From: CBETVX01 sp965539935
Lineage (GTDB): Bacteria; Bacillota; Clostridia; Peptostreptococcales; Caminicellaceae
Assembly: GCA_965539935.1 (NCBI GenBank)
Contig: CBETVX010000006.1
Span: 1 to 64,000 of the forward strand
Reading direction: 5' to 3'
DNA: 64,000 nt
Part shown: positions 1 to 7,113 of the stretch, one piece after another
How the letters are laid out: the number at the start of each line of letters is the position of its first letter
How positions within the stretch are numbered: position 1 is the stretch's first letter
Notes under the pieces: model-generated
Told to the model about the DNA's origin: nothing
The model's database searches: none
The model's input: only the letters and a program-made list of their open reading frames with translations
Position numbers and translations under genes: made by a program

Positions 1-1
1 A

Positions 2-49
2 GCCTGTGCCGATGCTATGGGTGAATGTATACATTTACCTCCAAAGTAA
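2..49 (+). CDS. possible C-terminal tail of an upstream gene (partial)
   Basis: Frame 2 is open from the window edge to a TAA and would give the tail ACADAMGECIHLPPK. A hairpin terminator follows about 55 bases later, which fits the end of a transcript. Frame 3 is also open (to base 68), and the minus strand has a GGAGG close to an ATG, so the assignment is uncertain and I do not recognise a family. Confidence 0.3.
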   Translation, partial: ACADAMGECIHLPPK

Positions 50-102
50 TATGAAGTGTGGGATTTAACCATATAAAATAAAAATTAATTTTCAAAATGT
101 AT

Positions 103-133
103 AAAGCCTCTATCTTTTAAAGATAGGGGCTTT
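103..133 (+). terminator. hairpin terminator
   Basis: The arms AAAGCCTCTATCT and AGATAGGGGCTTT form a long stem with one G-T pair. It lacks a long T run on the + strand, so it may work weakly or mark the end of the gene that leaves the window. From here to about base 358 I see only AT-rich sequence without a supportable gene. Confidence 0.6.
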
Positions 134-370
134 AAGAATATTATTTGAATCAGTATATTTGATAAAAAACAGGTCATAATTATGGTATATTAATAATATA
201 GGGATTTATTATTTATAATTGAAGATATTGCTTTTATATAGAATGATAGATTAAGTACTATCCAATATAAAGCTTGCATATGTATAATGTAAAAAAGTGA
301 TTTAATATTTAATTTGGGTTAATATATAGATATAATAGATTTATAATCTTGATATGAACGAGGTGTTAGT

Positions 371-694
371 ATGGAAATAAGTAAAATGCAAGCGGAACTA
401 TATTGTGTGAATTGTAAGAGGGATACAATGCATGAAATTGTTTATATAGGAGAGAATATTGAAAGGATTAAATGTTTAGAATGTGAAGTCTTCTTAGAGA
501 TAAATGAAGATCTAGTATTAACCACATATGCGAAGGATATATTTCAAAGGATATCAACTAAGCCTAAGCGCATGAGCAAAGAAATAAAGAAGGATTTGTC
601 AAAATTTTTATATTCCATTCCCTTTAGAGTTGTAACAAAACCCTATAGAATGATTAAAGAGTTTAAAGAAATAAAAAATATTAATAGAGATTAA
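371..694 (+). CDS. bh-type small zinc-ribbon protein
   Basis: This encodes a 107-residue protein of unknown function. Residues 12-40 carry two CxxC pairs (CVNC near residue 12 and CLEC near residue 35), the layout of a zinc ribbon, followed by a basic, lysine-rich C-terminal half. The family is widespread in Clostridia and is usually annotated only as bh protein. The start is supported by GAGGTG five bases upstream of the ATG. It stands alone between two hairpin terminators, so it is probably its own transcript. The zinc-ribbon reading is visible; any role in nucleic-acid binding is inference. Confidence 0.75.
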   Translation: MEISKMQAELYCVNCKRDTMHEIVYIGENIERIKCLECEVFLEINEDLVLTTYAKDIFQRISTKPKRMSKEIKKDLSKFLYSIPFRVVTKPYRMIKEFKEIKNINRD

Positions 695-708
695 GTTTAA
701 GAACATTA

Positions 709-746
709 AAAATATCCTTCTATCTATATAAGCAGAAGGATATTTT
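709..746 (+). terminator. rho-independent terminator after the bh gene
   Basis: AAAATATCCTTCT pairs with AGAAGGATATTTT around a 12-base loop, and T-rich sequence follows. It lies 15 bases after the stop codon. Confidence 0.8.
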
Positions 747-885
747 GTTTTGAAAATTTCCTATGGTAAAATAATACTTATAACTTTTCACAGAAGTAGC
801 ATTAAAGGTCGAAATTATGATTATTATATATATTTCCCTGGAAATATGATAATTTAAAGTGAAGTTTGTAGAGAGGATGATTTAA

Positions 886-1362
886 ATGAGAGTAGGAATA
901 GGATATGATGTACATAAATTAGTGGGAAATAGAAAACTTATACTAGGTGGAGTAGAAATACCCTATGAAAAAGGGTTGTTAGGTCATTCTGATGCTGATG
1001 TATTGCTCCATGCCATAAAGGATGCTATGCTTGGAGCAGTAGCTTTAGGGGATATAGGTAAGCACTTTCCAGATAACGATGATAGATATAAAGGTATTTC
1101 TAGTATCAAATTACTTAAAGAAGTCAATATTAAATTAAAGGGAAAAGGATATAGAGTAAATAATATAGACGCAGTGATTATTGCCCAAAAACCGAAAATG
1201 GCACCTTATATAGAAAATATGAGGGAGAATATAAGTGAGACTTTAGATATTGATATGGATGCTATAAATGTAAAGGCTACTACAACTGAAGGCCTTGGAT
1301 TTACAGGTACTGGCGAAGGCATAGCAGCTCAAGCGGTAGTTACTGTTGACAAAATATTATAA
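886..1362 (+). CDS. ispF: 2-C-methyl-D-erythritol 2,4-cyclodiphosphate synthase
   Basis: IspF is the fifth enzyme of the non-mevalonate (MEP) isoprenoid pathway. It converts 4-diphosphocytidyl-methylerythritol 2-phosphate to the cyclic diphosphate with release of CMP. The 158-residue length is typical. The N-terminal GYDVHKL motif supplies the metal ligands Asp8 and His10, GHSDADVLLHA supplies His42, and FTGTGEG is the conserved C-terminal signature. The usual partner ispD is not next to it here; the upstream gene is the bh protein. AGAGGA precedes the ATG at a normal distance. Confidence 0.97.
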   Translation: MRVGIGYDVHKLVGNRKLILGGVEIPYEKGLLGHSDADVLLHAIKDAMLGAVALGDIGKHFPDNDDRYKGISSIKLLKEVNIKLKGKGYRVNNIDAVIIAQKPKMAPYIENMRENISETLDIDMDAINVKATTTEGLGFTGTGEGIAAQAVVTVDKIL

Positions 1363-1399
1363 TTTGGATATTATAGTTATTAATTAAAATAAATTAAAT

Positions 1400-1651
1400 A
1401 TTTCTATTGGCAGTGAAGGGAAATAGTAGAAATGTTGATTCCAAAAGAGAGCCGAGTCCTTGGGCTGGAAGACTTGGTTGGATATATACCTTTTGAACCC
1501 GTCCCAGAGCCTATGACCAATTAATAAAGTCATACGGTGGTAAAACCGATATCATTACAAAGAGGGAATCTACAGCTGTAGATTAAATAGAGTGGTACCG
1601 CGAATAAAATCTTCGTCTCTAAAGTAGCAGAGATGAGGATTTTTTTATTGT
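1400..1651 (+). promoter_or_regulatory. T-box leader, proline specifier, controlling proS
   Basis: The T-box sequence AGTGGTACCGCG lies at 1591-1602 and is followed by a terminator (arms about 1607-1620 and 1629-1642, then a T run). The specifier codon is read as CCC (Pro) at 1498-1500 in the context GAA-CCC-GTCCCAGAG, the same layout as in the two other T-boxes of this window. The TGGT bulge would pair with the ACCA end of a tRNA whose discriminator base is A, as bacterial tRNA-Pro has. Uncharged tRNA-Pro should stabilise the antiterminator and switch proS on. Confidence 0.93.
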
Positions 1652-1720
1652 GTAAAATAAATGCCAATGAACTATAAAATATACTTTTAGAATTATAAAT
1701 CTTTTAAGGAGAGGTGTAAA

Positions 1721-3169
1721 ATGGGTAAAAAAAATAATAAGGATTTTGTAAAAGAGATCACTCCAATGGAAGTAGACTTTCCACAATGGTATACCGATGT
1801 AATATTAAAAACAGAAATGGTGGACTACTCACCGGTAAAGGGTTTTATGGTTATTAGACCCTATGGATATGCCATATGGGAAAATATCCAAAGTTATTTA
1901 GACAAGAGATTTAAAGACACAGGCCATAAAAATTGCTACTTTCCTTTACTTATTCCAGAAAATTTATTAAATAAAGAGGCGGAACATGTTGAGGGATTTG
2001 CCCCAGAGGTTGCATGGGTAACCCATGGTGGTAAAGAAGAATTAGGGGAAAGATTATGTGTAAGACCTACTTCGGAAACGATAATCTGTTCTATGTATTC
2101 TAAATGGCTTAGATCCTATAGAGATCTTCCATATTTATATAACCAATGGTGTAGTGTTGTAAGATGGGAAAAGAGTACTAGACCTTTCCTAAGAACTTCA
2201 GAGTTCTTATGGCAGGAAGGCCATACTTTACACGAAACCTATGATGAAGCTCAGGAAGAAACTATTCAAATGTTAAATATATATAAAGAAATGGCTGAAG
2301 AGTTGTTAGCTATTCCTGTAGTAGTGGGAAGAAAAAGTGAAAAAGAAAAGTTTGCAGGAGCCTATGCCACTTATACAATGGAGGCTTTAATGCATGACGG
2401 TAAAGCATTACAAGCAGGTACATCCCATAATTTAGGTCAACATTTTACTAAGGCCTTCGATATATCCTATTTAGATAGAAATGGAGATCTTGAAAATCCA
2501 TATCATACTTCTTGGGGAGTATCTACTAGATTAATAGGTGGCCTTATTATGGTCCATGGTGATAATAGGGGATTAGTTCTTCCTCCAAGGGTAGCTCCTA
2601 TTCAAGTAGTTATTATACCGATCGCACAACATAAAGAGGGAGTTTTAGATAAAGCCTATGAGATTAAAAAATCTTTAGAAGATGCCGGTATCAGAGTAGA
2701 ACTTAATGATGATGAAAACTATTCACCAGGTTGGAAATTCAATGAGTATGAAATGAAGGGAGTACCAGTTCGTATTGAAATAGGGCCAAGAGATATTAAA
2801 AATAATCAAGTAATGGTGGCTAGAAGAGATACCCTAGAGAAGAATCCAGTGTCAATGGAAGGGTTGGCGGATTCTATTGGGAATTTACTTGAGGTTATTC
2901 ATAAGGATATGCTTGAAAAGGCTAGAAATCATAGAGATGAAAATACTTATAAGGTAGAAAATTTTGATGATTTTAAGAAAAAACAAAAAGAGAAACCTGG
3001 GTTCGCTAAGGCAATGTGGTGTGGAGAAACTAGTTGTGAAGAAAATATAAAGGCTGAAACGGGAGCTACTATTAGATGTATACCATTTGAACAAGAAGAC
3101 CTAGGGGAAAAGTGTCATTTCTGTGGTAAAGAAGCAAAGCACATGGTATATGTGGCAAGAGCATATTAA
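1721..3169 (+). CDS. proS: prolyl-tRNA synthetase, archaeal/eukaryotic type
   Basis: This class II synthetase charges tRNA-Pro with proline. The 482-residue protein has the short form without the INS editing insertion. Class II motifs are visible: GERLCVRPTSET (the TxE region), the motif 2 loop VVRWEKSTRPFLRTSEFLWQ, and a C-terminal zinc-like module with cysteines in MWCGETSCEE and KCHFCGKE, ending in the conserved Tyr. The order FPLLIPE, RPTSE, FLRTSEF matches archaeal-type ProRS. GGAGAGGTG precedes the ATG. A proline T-box lies directly upstream. Because it lacks an editing domain, mischarged Ala-tRNA-Pro would have to be cleared by another protein; see the ProRS-like gene at 7114. Confidence 0.97.
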   Translation: MGKKNNKDFVKEITPMEVDFPQWYTDVILKTEMVDYSPVKGFMVIRPYGYAIWENIQSYLDKRFKDTGHKNCYFPLLIPENLLNKEAEHVEGFAPEVAWVTHGGKEELGERLCVRPTSETIICSMYSKWLRSYRDLPYLYNQWCSVVRWEKSTRPFLRTSEFLWQEGHTLHETYDEAQEETIQMLNIYKEMAEELLAIPVVVGRKSEKEKFAGAYATYTMEALMHDGKALQAGTSHNLGQHFTKAFDISYLDRNGDLENPYHTSWGVSTRLIGGLIMVHGDNRGLVLPPRVAPIQVVIIPIAQHKEGVLDKAYEIKKSLEDAGIRVELNDDENYSPGWKFNEYEMKGVPVRIEIGPRDIKNNQVMVARRDTLEKNPVSMEGLADSIGNLLEVIHKDMLEKARNHRDENTYKVENFDDFKKKQKEKPGFAKAMWCGETSCEENIKAETGATIRCIPFEQEDLGEKCHFCGKEAKHMVYVARAY

Positions 3170-3188
3170 TATAACAATAGTATTATGG

Positions 3189-3224
3189 GCCCTCGGTGTT
3201 ATTTAAAACACTGGGGGTTTTTTT
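3189..3224 (+). terminator. rho-independent terminator after proS
   Basis: CCCTCGGTGTT pairs with AACACTGGGGG (with G-T wobble) and seven T follow. It starts 20 bases after the proS stop. Confidence 0.9.
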
Positions 3225-3298
3225 ATTGTCTAGGAACTCAAACCTTTTTTACAAAAAATTATAGTTAGCAATTCAAATAAAAAATTGTTTTTTTACCG

Positions 3299-3346
3299 AC
3301 CTATAAGCTTTGACCAAAACCTACTAACTACGAACTAAGAACTAAC
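3299..3346. repeat. low-complexity CTAAC/GAACTAAG-like intergenic tract
   Basis: The stretch contains short degenerate repeats built on ACTAAC and GAACTAA units. Similar GTTAAC-type tracts occur between rpsD and rpoA (53298-53370). Such tracts recur in intergenic DNA of many clostridia; I see no coding potential. Confidence 0.45.
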
Positions 3347-3347
3347 A

Positions 3348-3372
3348 AAGCGTCGTAAGACGCCTTTTTTCT
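3348..3372 (+). terminator. short GC hairpin with T run
   Basis: GCGTC-gtaa-GACGC is followed by a run of T. It could act as a second terminator after proS. Confidence 0.7.
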
Positions 3373-3453
3373 TTATTCACATTAATTATAAATATTAAGA
3401 GATAATGTTATAATAATTTTATATACTATTTAATTATTACAGGGGGTCTGAAT

Positions 3454-3714
3454 ATGAGTGAAAACTATAAGTTTGTACAAAATAAAAAATGTGAGTATTT
3501 TCCATGCCATAGGGTTAAAGATGTTGAAAGTTTTAATTGTCTATTTTGTTTTTGTCCATTATACTTACTAAAAGAAGATTGTGAAGGTAATTATAAATAC
3601 AATACTGGCATTAAAGATTGTAGCCACTGTACTATTCCACATTCAAAAGGTGGGTATGATTATATAATGTCTAAAATGGGTGAAGTTATAGATAGAGCTA
3701 AAAAAGATGAATAG
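3454..3714 (+). CDS. cysteine-rich small domain protein
   Basis: This 86-residue protein has nine cysteines, in C-x4-C, CLFCFC and CSHC groupings, and matches the cysteine-rich small domain family (Pfam PF04071 as I recall), which is often seen beside metal or cobalamin genes. The cysteines suggest metal or Fe-S binding. AGGGGG precedes the ATG, and the NRDE gene starts 12 bases after its stop, so the two are probably co-transcribed. No function is established that I can name. Confidence 0.8.
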   Translation: MSENYKFVQNKKCEYFPCHRVKDVESFNCLFCFCPLYLLKEDCEGNYKYNTGIKDCSHCTIPHSKGGYDYIMSKMGEVIDRAKKDE

Positions 3715-3726
3715 GCAGGTGGGGAT

Positions 3727-4500
3727 ATGTGCATAATTTTCTTTGCCTATAAAAGTCATCCACAATACAAATTGATTTTAGCAGCTAATAGAGATGAGTT
3801 TTATGAAAGACCAACTAAGACAGCAGATTTATGGGAAGATTATCCAGACATTCTTGGGGGTAGAGATTTAGAAAAGATGGGTACTTGGATGGCCATAGAT
3901 AAGCAAGGAAGGTTTGGAGCAGTTACTAATTATAGAGATTTTTCTCTTCATAAAAAAGAATCCTTATCAAGGGGGAATTTAGTTAAAGATTATTTAACGA
4001 ATAATAAAGATATAAAGGATTATCTTAAAGAGATTAAAGACAACAAGGATAAGTATAATCCCTTTAACTTGATACTGGGAGATGAAAAAAATCTATATTA
4101 TTACTGTAATGTTGAGAATGATATTAAAAAGATACAATCAGGTATATATGGTTTGAGTAATCATCTTTTAGATACTCCTTGGCCTAAAATATCTAGAGGT
4201 AAAGAAATATTTAAAAGTATAATAAAACATAGTAAAGAGATAGAAATAGATATGCTATTTAATATGTTAAGGGATGATATAAGAGCAAAGGATAGTGAAC
4301 TTCCTAATACAGGTGTTGGTACAGAGTGGGAGAGGATTTTATCACCAATATTTATAAAAAGCCCAAACTATGGAACAAGGGCTTCAACGGTACTGCTCGT
4401 TGAGAATAGTGGGAAAGTTATATTTGTAGAGAAGAGTCTTGTGGATTCTCAATTGGATAAATGGAGAAAAACATCCCATATATTTAGAATTAGTAAATGA
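3727..4500 (+). CDS. NRDE (TANGO2-like) family protein
   Basis: The 257-residue protein begins MCIIFFAY and has the diagnostic NRDE tetrad in ANRDEFYERPT near residue 22, with Cys2 at the mature N-terminus as in N-terminal nucleophile-type relatives. WLGGRD-like and GTWMAI elements follow near residues 45-60. The family includes eukaryotic TANGO2; its biochemical role is unresolved. AGGTGGGG lies just upstream of the ATG. It is the second gene of a two-gene unit with the cysteine-rich protein. Confidence 0.88.
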   Translation: MCIIFFAYKSHPQYKLILAANRDEFYERPTKTADLWEDYPDILGGRDLEKMGTWMAIDKQGRFGAVTNYRDFSLHKKESLSRGNLVKDYLTNNKDIKDYLKEIKDNKDKYNPFNLILGDEKNLYYYCNVENDIKKIQSGIYGLSNHLLDTPWPKISRGKEIFKSIIKHSKEIEIDMLFNMLRDDIRAKDSELPNTGVGTEWERILSPIFIKSPNYGTRASTVLLVENSGKVIFVEKSLVDSQLDKWRKTSHIFRISK

Positions 4501-4518
4501 GAGATATAAAGTATATAT

Positions 4519-4555
4519 AAATAACGCAAGTAAATATTAGATACTTGCGTTATTT
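4519..4555. terminator. bidirectional terminator between convergent genes
   Basis: AAATAACGCAAGTA pairs perfectly with TACTTGCGTTATTT around a 9-base loop. It sits between the + strand NRDE gene and the minus-strand activase gene and overlaps the last codons of the latter. Confidence 0.85.
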
Positions 4556-5313
4556 ATATTCCAGCCTATGACAGCTGCCCCTAAAGCCCCTACTATTTGA
4601 GAATTGTTTGGAGTGTAGAGGGGCATTTTAATATTTTCTTCAATAACAGCCTTTATTAGTTTAGATTTAGCTACGCCACCCGTAAAAGCTATATCAGGTT
4701 TAATATTTATTCTATTTAAAAGGGAAACTCCTCGATTGGCTATGGAGTGTATTATTCCCGAGGCAACCCTTTTTTTATCTACACCTTTTGCTAAAAGACT
4801 TATTACTTCCGATTCAGCAAAAACTGTACACATATTAGTAATAGGTTCCGGTTTAATATGGGCTGCTAAACCGTCTAATTCAGACACATCTAAGCCTAGT
4901 ACATTTGCCATTACTTGAAGAAATCTGCCAGTCCCAGCTGCACATTTATCATTCATTAAAAAGTCAATTACATTACCCTTATCATCAAGACTAATAACTT
5001 TGCTATCTTGGCCACCTATATCTAATATACATCTTATATTATTATTTAAAAAATAGGCCCCTTTACCATGACAAGTTATTTCTGTTACAGTTTTATTGGC
5101 AAAATTCATGGAGACTCTACCATAACCGGTACCGATGACAATGGCAACATTATCTTTAGAAATATTATTTTCCTTTAAAAGTATTTTTAATGCTTCTTCA
5201 GAAGCCTTTTTAGGACTCCAACCTGTAGGGATTATAATGCTGTTTACAATTTCCCCATTAAACAAAACTGCTTTAGTTGCTACAGAACCTGAATCGATTC
5301 CTATGGAGTACAT
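4537..5313 (-). CDS. CoA-substrate-type ATPase activator (BadF/HgdC family), reductase for the double-cubane protein
   Basis: This ASKHA-fold ATPase couples ATP hydrolysis to delivery of one low-potential electron to its partner. The phosphate-binding GIDSGSVATKAV at residues 5-16 and DIGGQDSKV near 98-106 are the ATPase signatures. Cys124 (in NDKCAAGTGR) and Cys162 (in NMCTVFAESE) are the residues that hold the [4Fe-4S] cluster between the two subunits. The 258-residue length fits the family. AGGAGG lies seven bases before the ATG on the minus strand. It is the third gene after the double-cubane reductase and the DUF3343 gene, so that reductase is its likely partner. Confidence 0.93.
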   Translation of the reverse strand: MYSIGIDSGSVATKAVLFNGEIVNSIIIPTGWSPKKASEEALKILLKENNISKDNVAIVIGTGYGRVSMNFANKTVTEITCHGKGAYFLNNNIRCILDIGGQDSKVISLDDKGNVIDFLMNDKCAAGTGRFLQVMANVLGLDVSELDGLAAHIKPEPITNMCTVFAESEVISLLAKGVDKKRVASGIIHSIANRGVSLLNRINIKPDIAFTGGVAKSKLIKAVIEENIKMPLYTPNNSQIVGALGAAVIGWNINNASI

Positions 5314-5352
5314 ACATAAACCTCCTAAATAATTGTAAATACATAAATAAAG

Positions 5353-5613
5353 CTAAAAATCAAATAATGACTTTTTCTTTCTTTCAATAGTATGTATGCC
5401 TTCATAATTAATAGTTCTATTATTATTAAGTAAGTCTTGGACCCTATCTACATCATTTGGATTAATCATTATAGAAATGCCACAGCATCTACTGAGGCTT
5501 CTAGGCGTTGGAACTATTGTGTAATGGATATTTTTTTCTTTCAAAATTTTTTCCAACGCCAATCCATCGGAATGAGTTGGAAATAGAACATAGGATCTGC
5601 TTTCCATATACAT
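5353..5613 (-). CDS. DUF3343 / putative Se-S carrier-like protein
   Basis: The 86-residue protein has the family pattern: an N-terminal FPTHSDGLALEKIL helix segment and a central PRSLSRCCGIS motif with adjacent cysteines at residues 43-44. The family is small and is often found with selenium or sulfur metabolism and with 2-hydroxyacyl-CoA dehydratase-like enzymes. It starts eight bases after the stop of the reductase gene and is followed 39 bases later by the activator gene. A role in handling sulfur or assisting cluster assembly is an inference from this position only. Confidence 0.85.
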   Translation of the reverse strand: MYMESRSYVLFPTHSDGLALEKILKEKNIHYTIVPTPRSLSRCCGISIMINPNDVDRVQDLLNNNRTINYEGIHTIERKKKSLFDF

Positions 5614-5621
5614 AAAATCAC

Positions 5622-6923
5622 CTATTCTATTGAAAAGGCCGCTTCTTTATTGGCTTGTAACATTTCAAAAAAGGCTTCTAATCTAGTTTTAAGTTGTCCA
5701 GCATCCTGTAAGCTGTAATCTGTTTCAATAAAGATAACTGGTATGTTCTCTTTGTCTAAAGCATCTTTTACTTTTTTGTATTCTAAAGCATATGTAGTAC
5801 AGAAGGGAAGGGTGAAATAAACTACACCATCGGCTTTATATTCCTTGTAAAGTCTTATAATATCATTGATTCTTCCTTCGTTGGGGGTAAAGCAAGCACA
5901 GTTTATTTTAAGATATCTATCTGCTAAAGCTTTGATTTGCTCATCTATTGTAGTTGAATTTTCATGTACTAAGTTTTCAAAGTACTTAGTTCCTGTACAA
6001 GTCTCTTCACATACAACGGCTCCTCCGCTAGACTCAATGATATGATGAAGTTTCCAGTTAGGAACGGCCATAGGAGTTCCAGAAACTAAGATTCTAGGAG
6101 TATTTTCATCAAAAACAGAAATACCCTTAGCCATCCTTTCATCTAATTCATCACAAAGTTCTTTAGTCTTTTCAATAAATCTTTCAGGGTCATCATAGAA
6201 GGCTATTTGAGAAATTAAAAGGGCGTCTTTTCCACTTATAGGTAATTTTTCTGATTTTCTTGCATCATAAAGTCTTTGCAGAACTTTTCGTCTTTCGTTT
6301 ATAAGTTTAATTCCCTCCGCTAAACTTTCATAGGTGATTTTATTTCCAGTTAATTCTTCCATTTTATCAATGAATATTTTTATTTCATCTTGCCAGTGGA
6401 TATTGTCCTTTTCCCTTTTCTTTTGTGGAAGGTCCATTACATGCATAGGTACATGTTCTTCAAGTATCTCCCAAGCTTTCTTTTTACCATCGCAAGTAGT
6501 TTCGCCAATTAATAGGTCGCAAGATTGGAAATAAGGACAAGTGGCACTTAATTTAGCCCCAACAGAGGCCTTAACTAATGGACATGTATTTCTAGGTAAA
6601 ACCTTTTCTCCGGCGGGATGCCAAAAATCAGAACCACTACAAAGACCTACTCCTATAGCCCCTGCGGCATTTATTACTTCATCGGGTACAAATACACAAA
6701 AACTTCCAACTACTTTACCATTATTTTTCTTATAATCGTTAAGCTCCTTTATTCTAAGGCCATGAACCTCAGAAATAACAAAATTGTAGTAATTCATGCC
6801 TTCAGGTCGATTTTCTTGAGACAGATAAATCTCATCATAGAATTTAGGTAATATTTCGCATAATTCATCGTGTTTCTCTAAATCCATATCTAGAGATTCC
6901 CATAGTTTTCTGTAATCAGCCAT
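5622..6923 (-). CDS. double-cubane-cluster-type anaerobic reductase (2-hydroxyacyl-CoA dehydratase family)
   Basis: The 433-residue protein belongs to the HgdB/BcrB-like family, and its single-gene arrangement with an activator matches double-cubane-cluster proteins (E. coli YjiM is a relative). These proteins carry an [8Fe-9S] double cubane and reduce small molecules with electrons from the ATP-driven activator. Cysteines occur in the expected clusters: GLCSGSDFW, NTCPLVKAS, TCPYFQSCD, TTCDGKKK, CEETCTGTKYF, NCACFTPNE and FCTTYALEY. AAGGGGGAA lies eight bases before the ATG. The natural substrate cannot be read from the sequence. Confidence 0.9.
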   Translation of the reverse strand: MADYRKLWESLDMDLEKHDELCEILPKFYDEIYLSQENRPEGMNYYNFVISEVHGLRIKELNDYKKNNGKVVGSFCVFVPDEVINAAGAIGVGLCSGSDFWHPAGEKVLPRNTCPLVKASVGAKLSATCPYFQSCDLLIGETTCDGKKKAWEILEEHVPMHVMDLPQKKREKDNIHWQDEIKIFIDKMEELTGNKITYESLAEGIKLINERRKVLQRLYDARKSEKLPISGKDALLISQIAFYDDPERFIEKTKELCDELDERMAKGISVFDENTPRILVSGTPMAVPNWKLHHIIESSGGAVVCEETCTGTKYFENLVHENSTTIDEQIKALADRYLKINCACFTPNEGRINDIIRLYKEYKADGVVYFTLPFCTTYALEYKKVKDALDKENIPVIFIETDYSLQDAGQLKTRLEAFFEMLQANKEAAFSIE

Positions 6924-7049
6924 GTATAATTCCCCCTTATATATTAATTTAGGCCTGTGTAAATTATATTATAGGGAAAAGTTTAAATTGATAAATATAA
7001 GAAAAAATTATACAATAAATCAATATATTGGAAAAAATAATACTTTTCT

Positions 7050-7078
7050 TTGAATACATAGACACTATAGGATATTAT
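7050..7078 (+). promoter_or_regulatory. sigma-A-type promoter of the ProRS-like gene
   Basis: TTGAAT (7050-7055) and TATTAT (7073-7078) are separated by 17 bases, and the gene starts about 36 bases downstream. Confidence 0.6.
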
Positions 7079-7113
7079 ATAGTTATGAACTAATAAAGAC
7101 AGGAGTGATGAAG

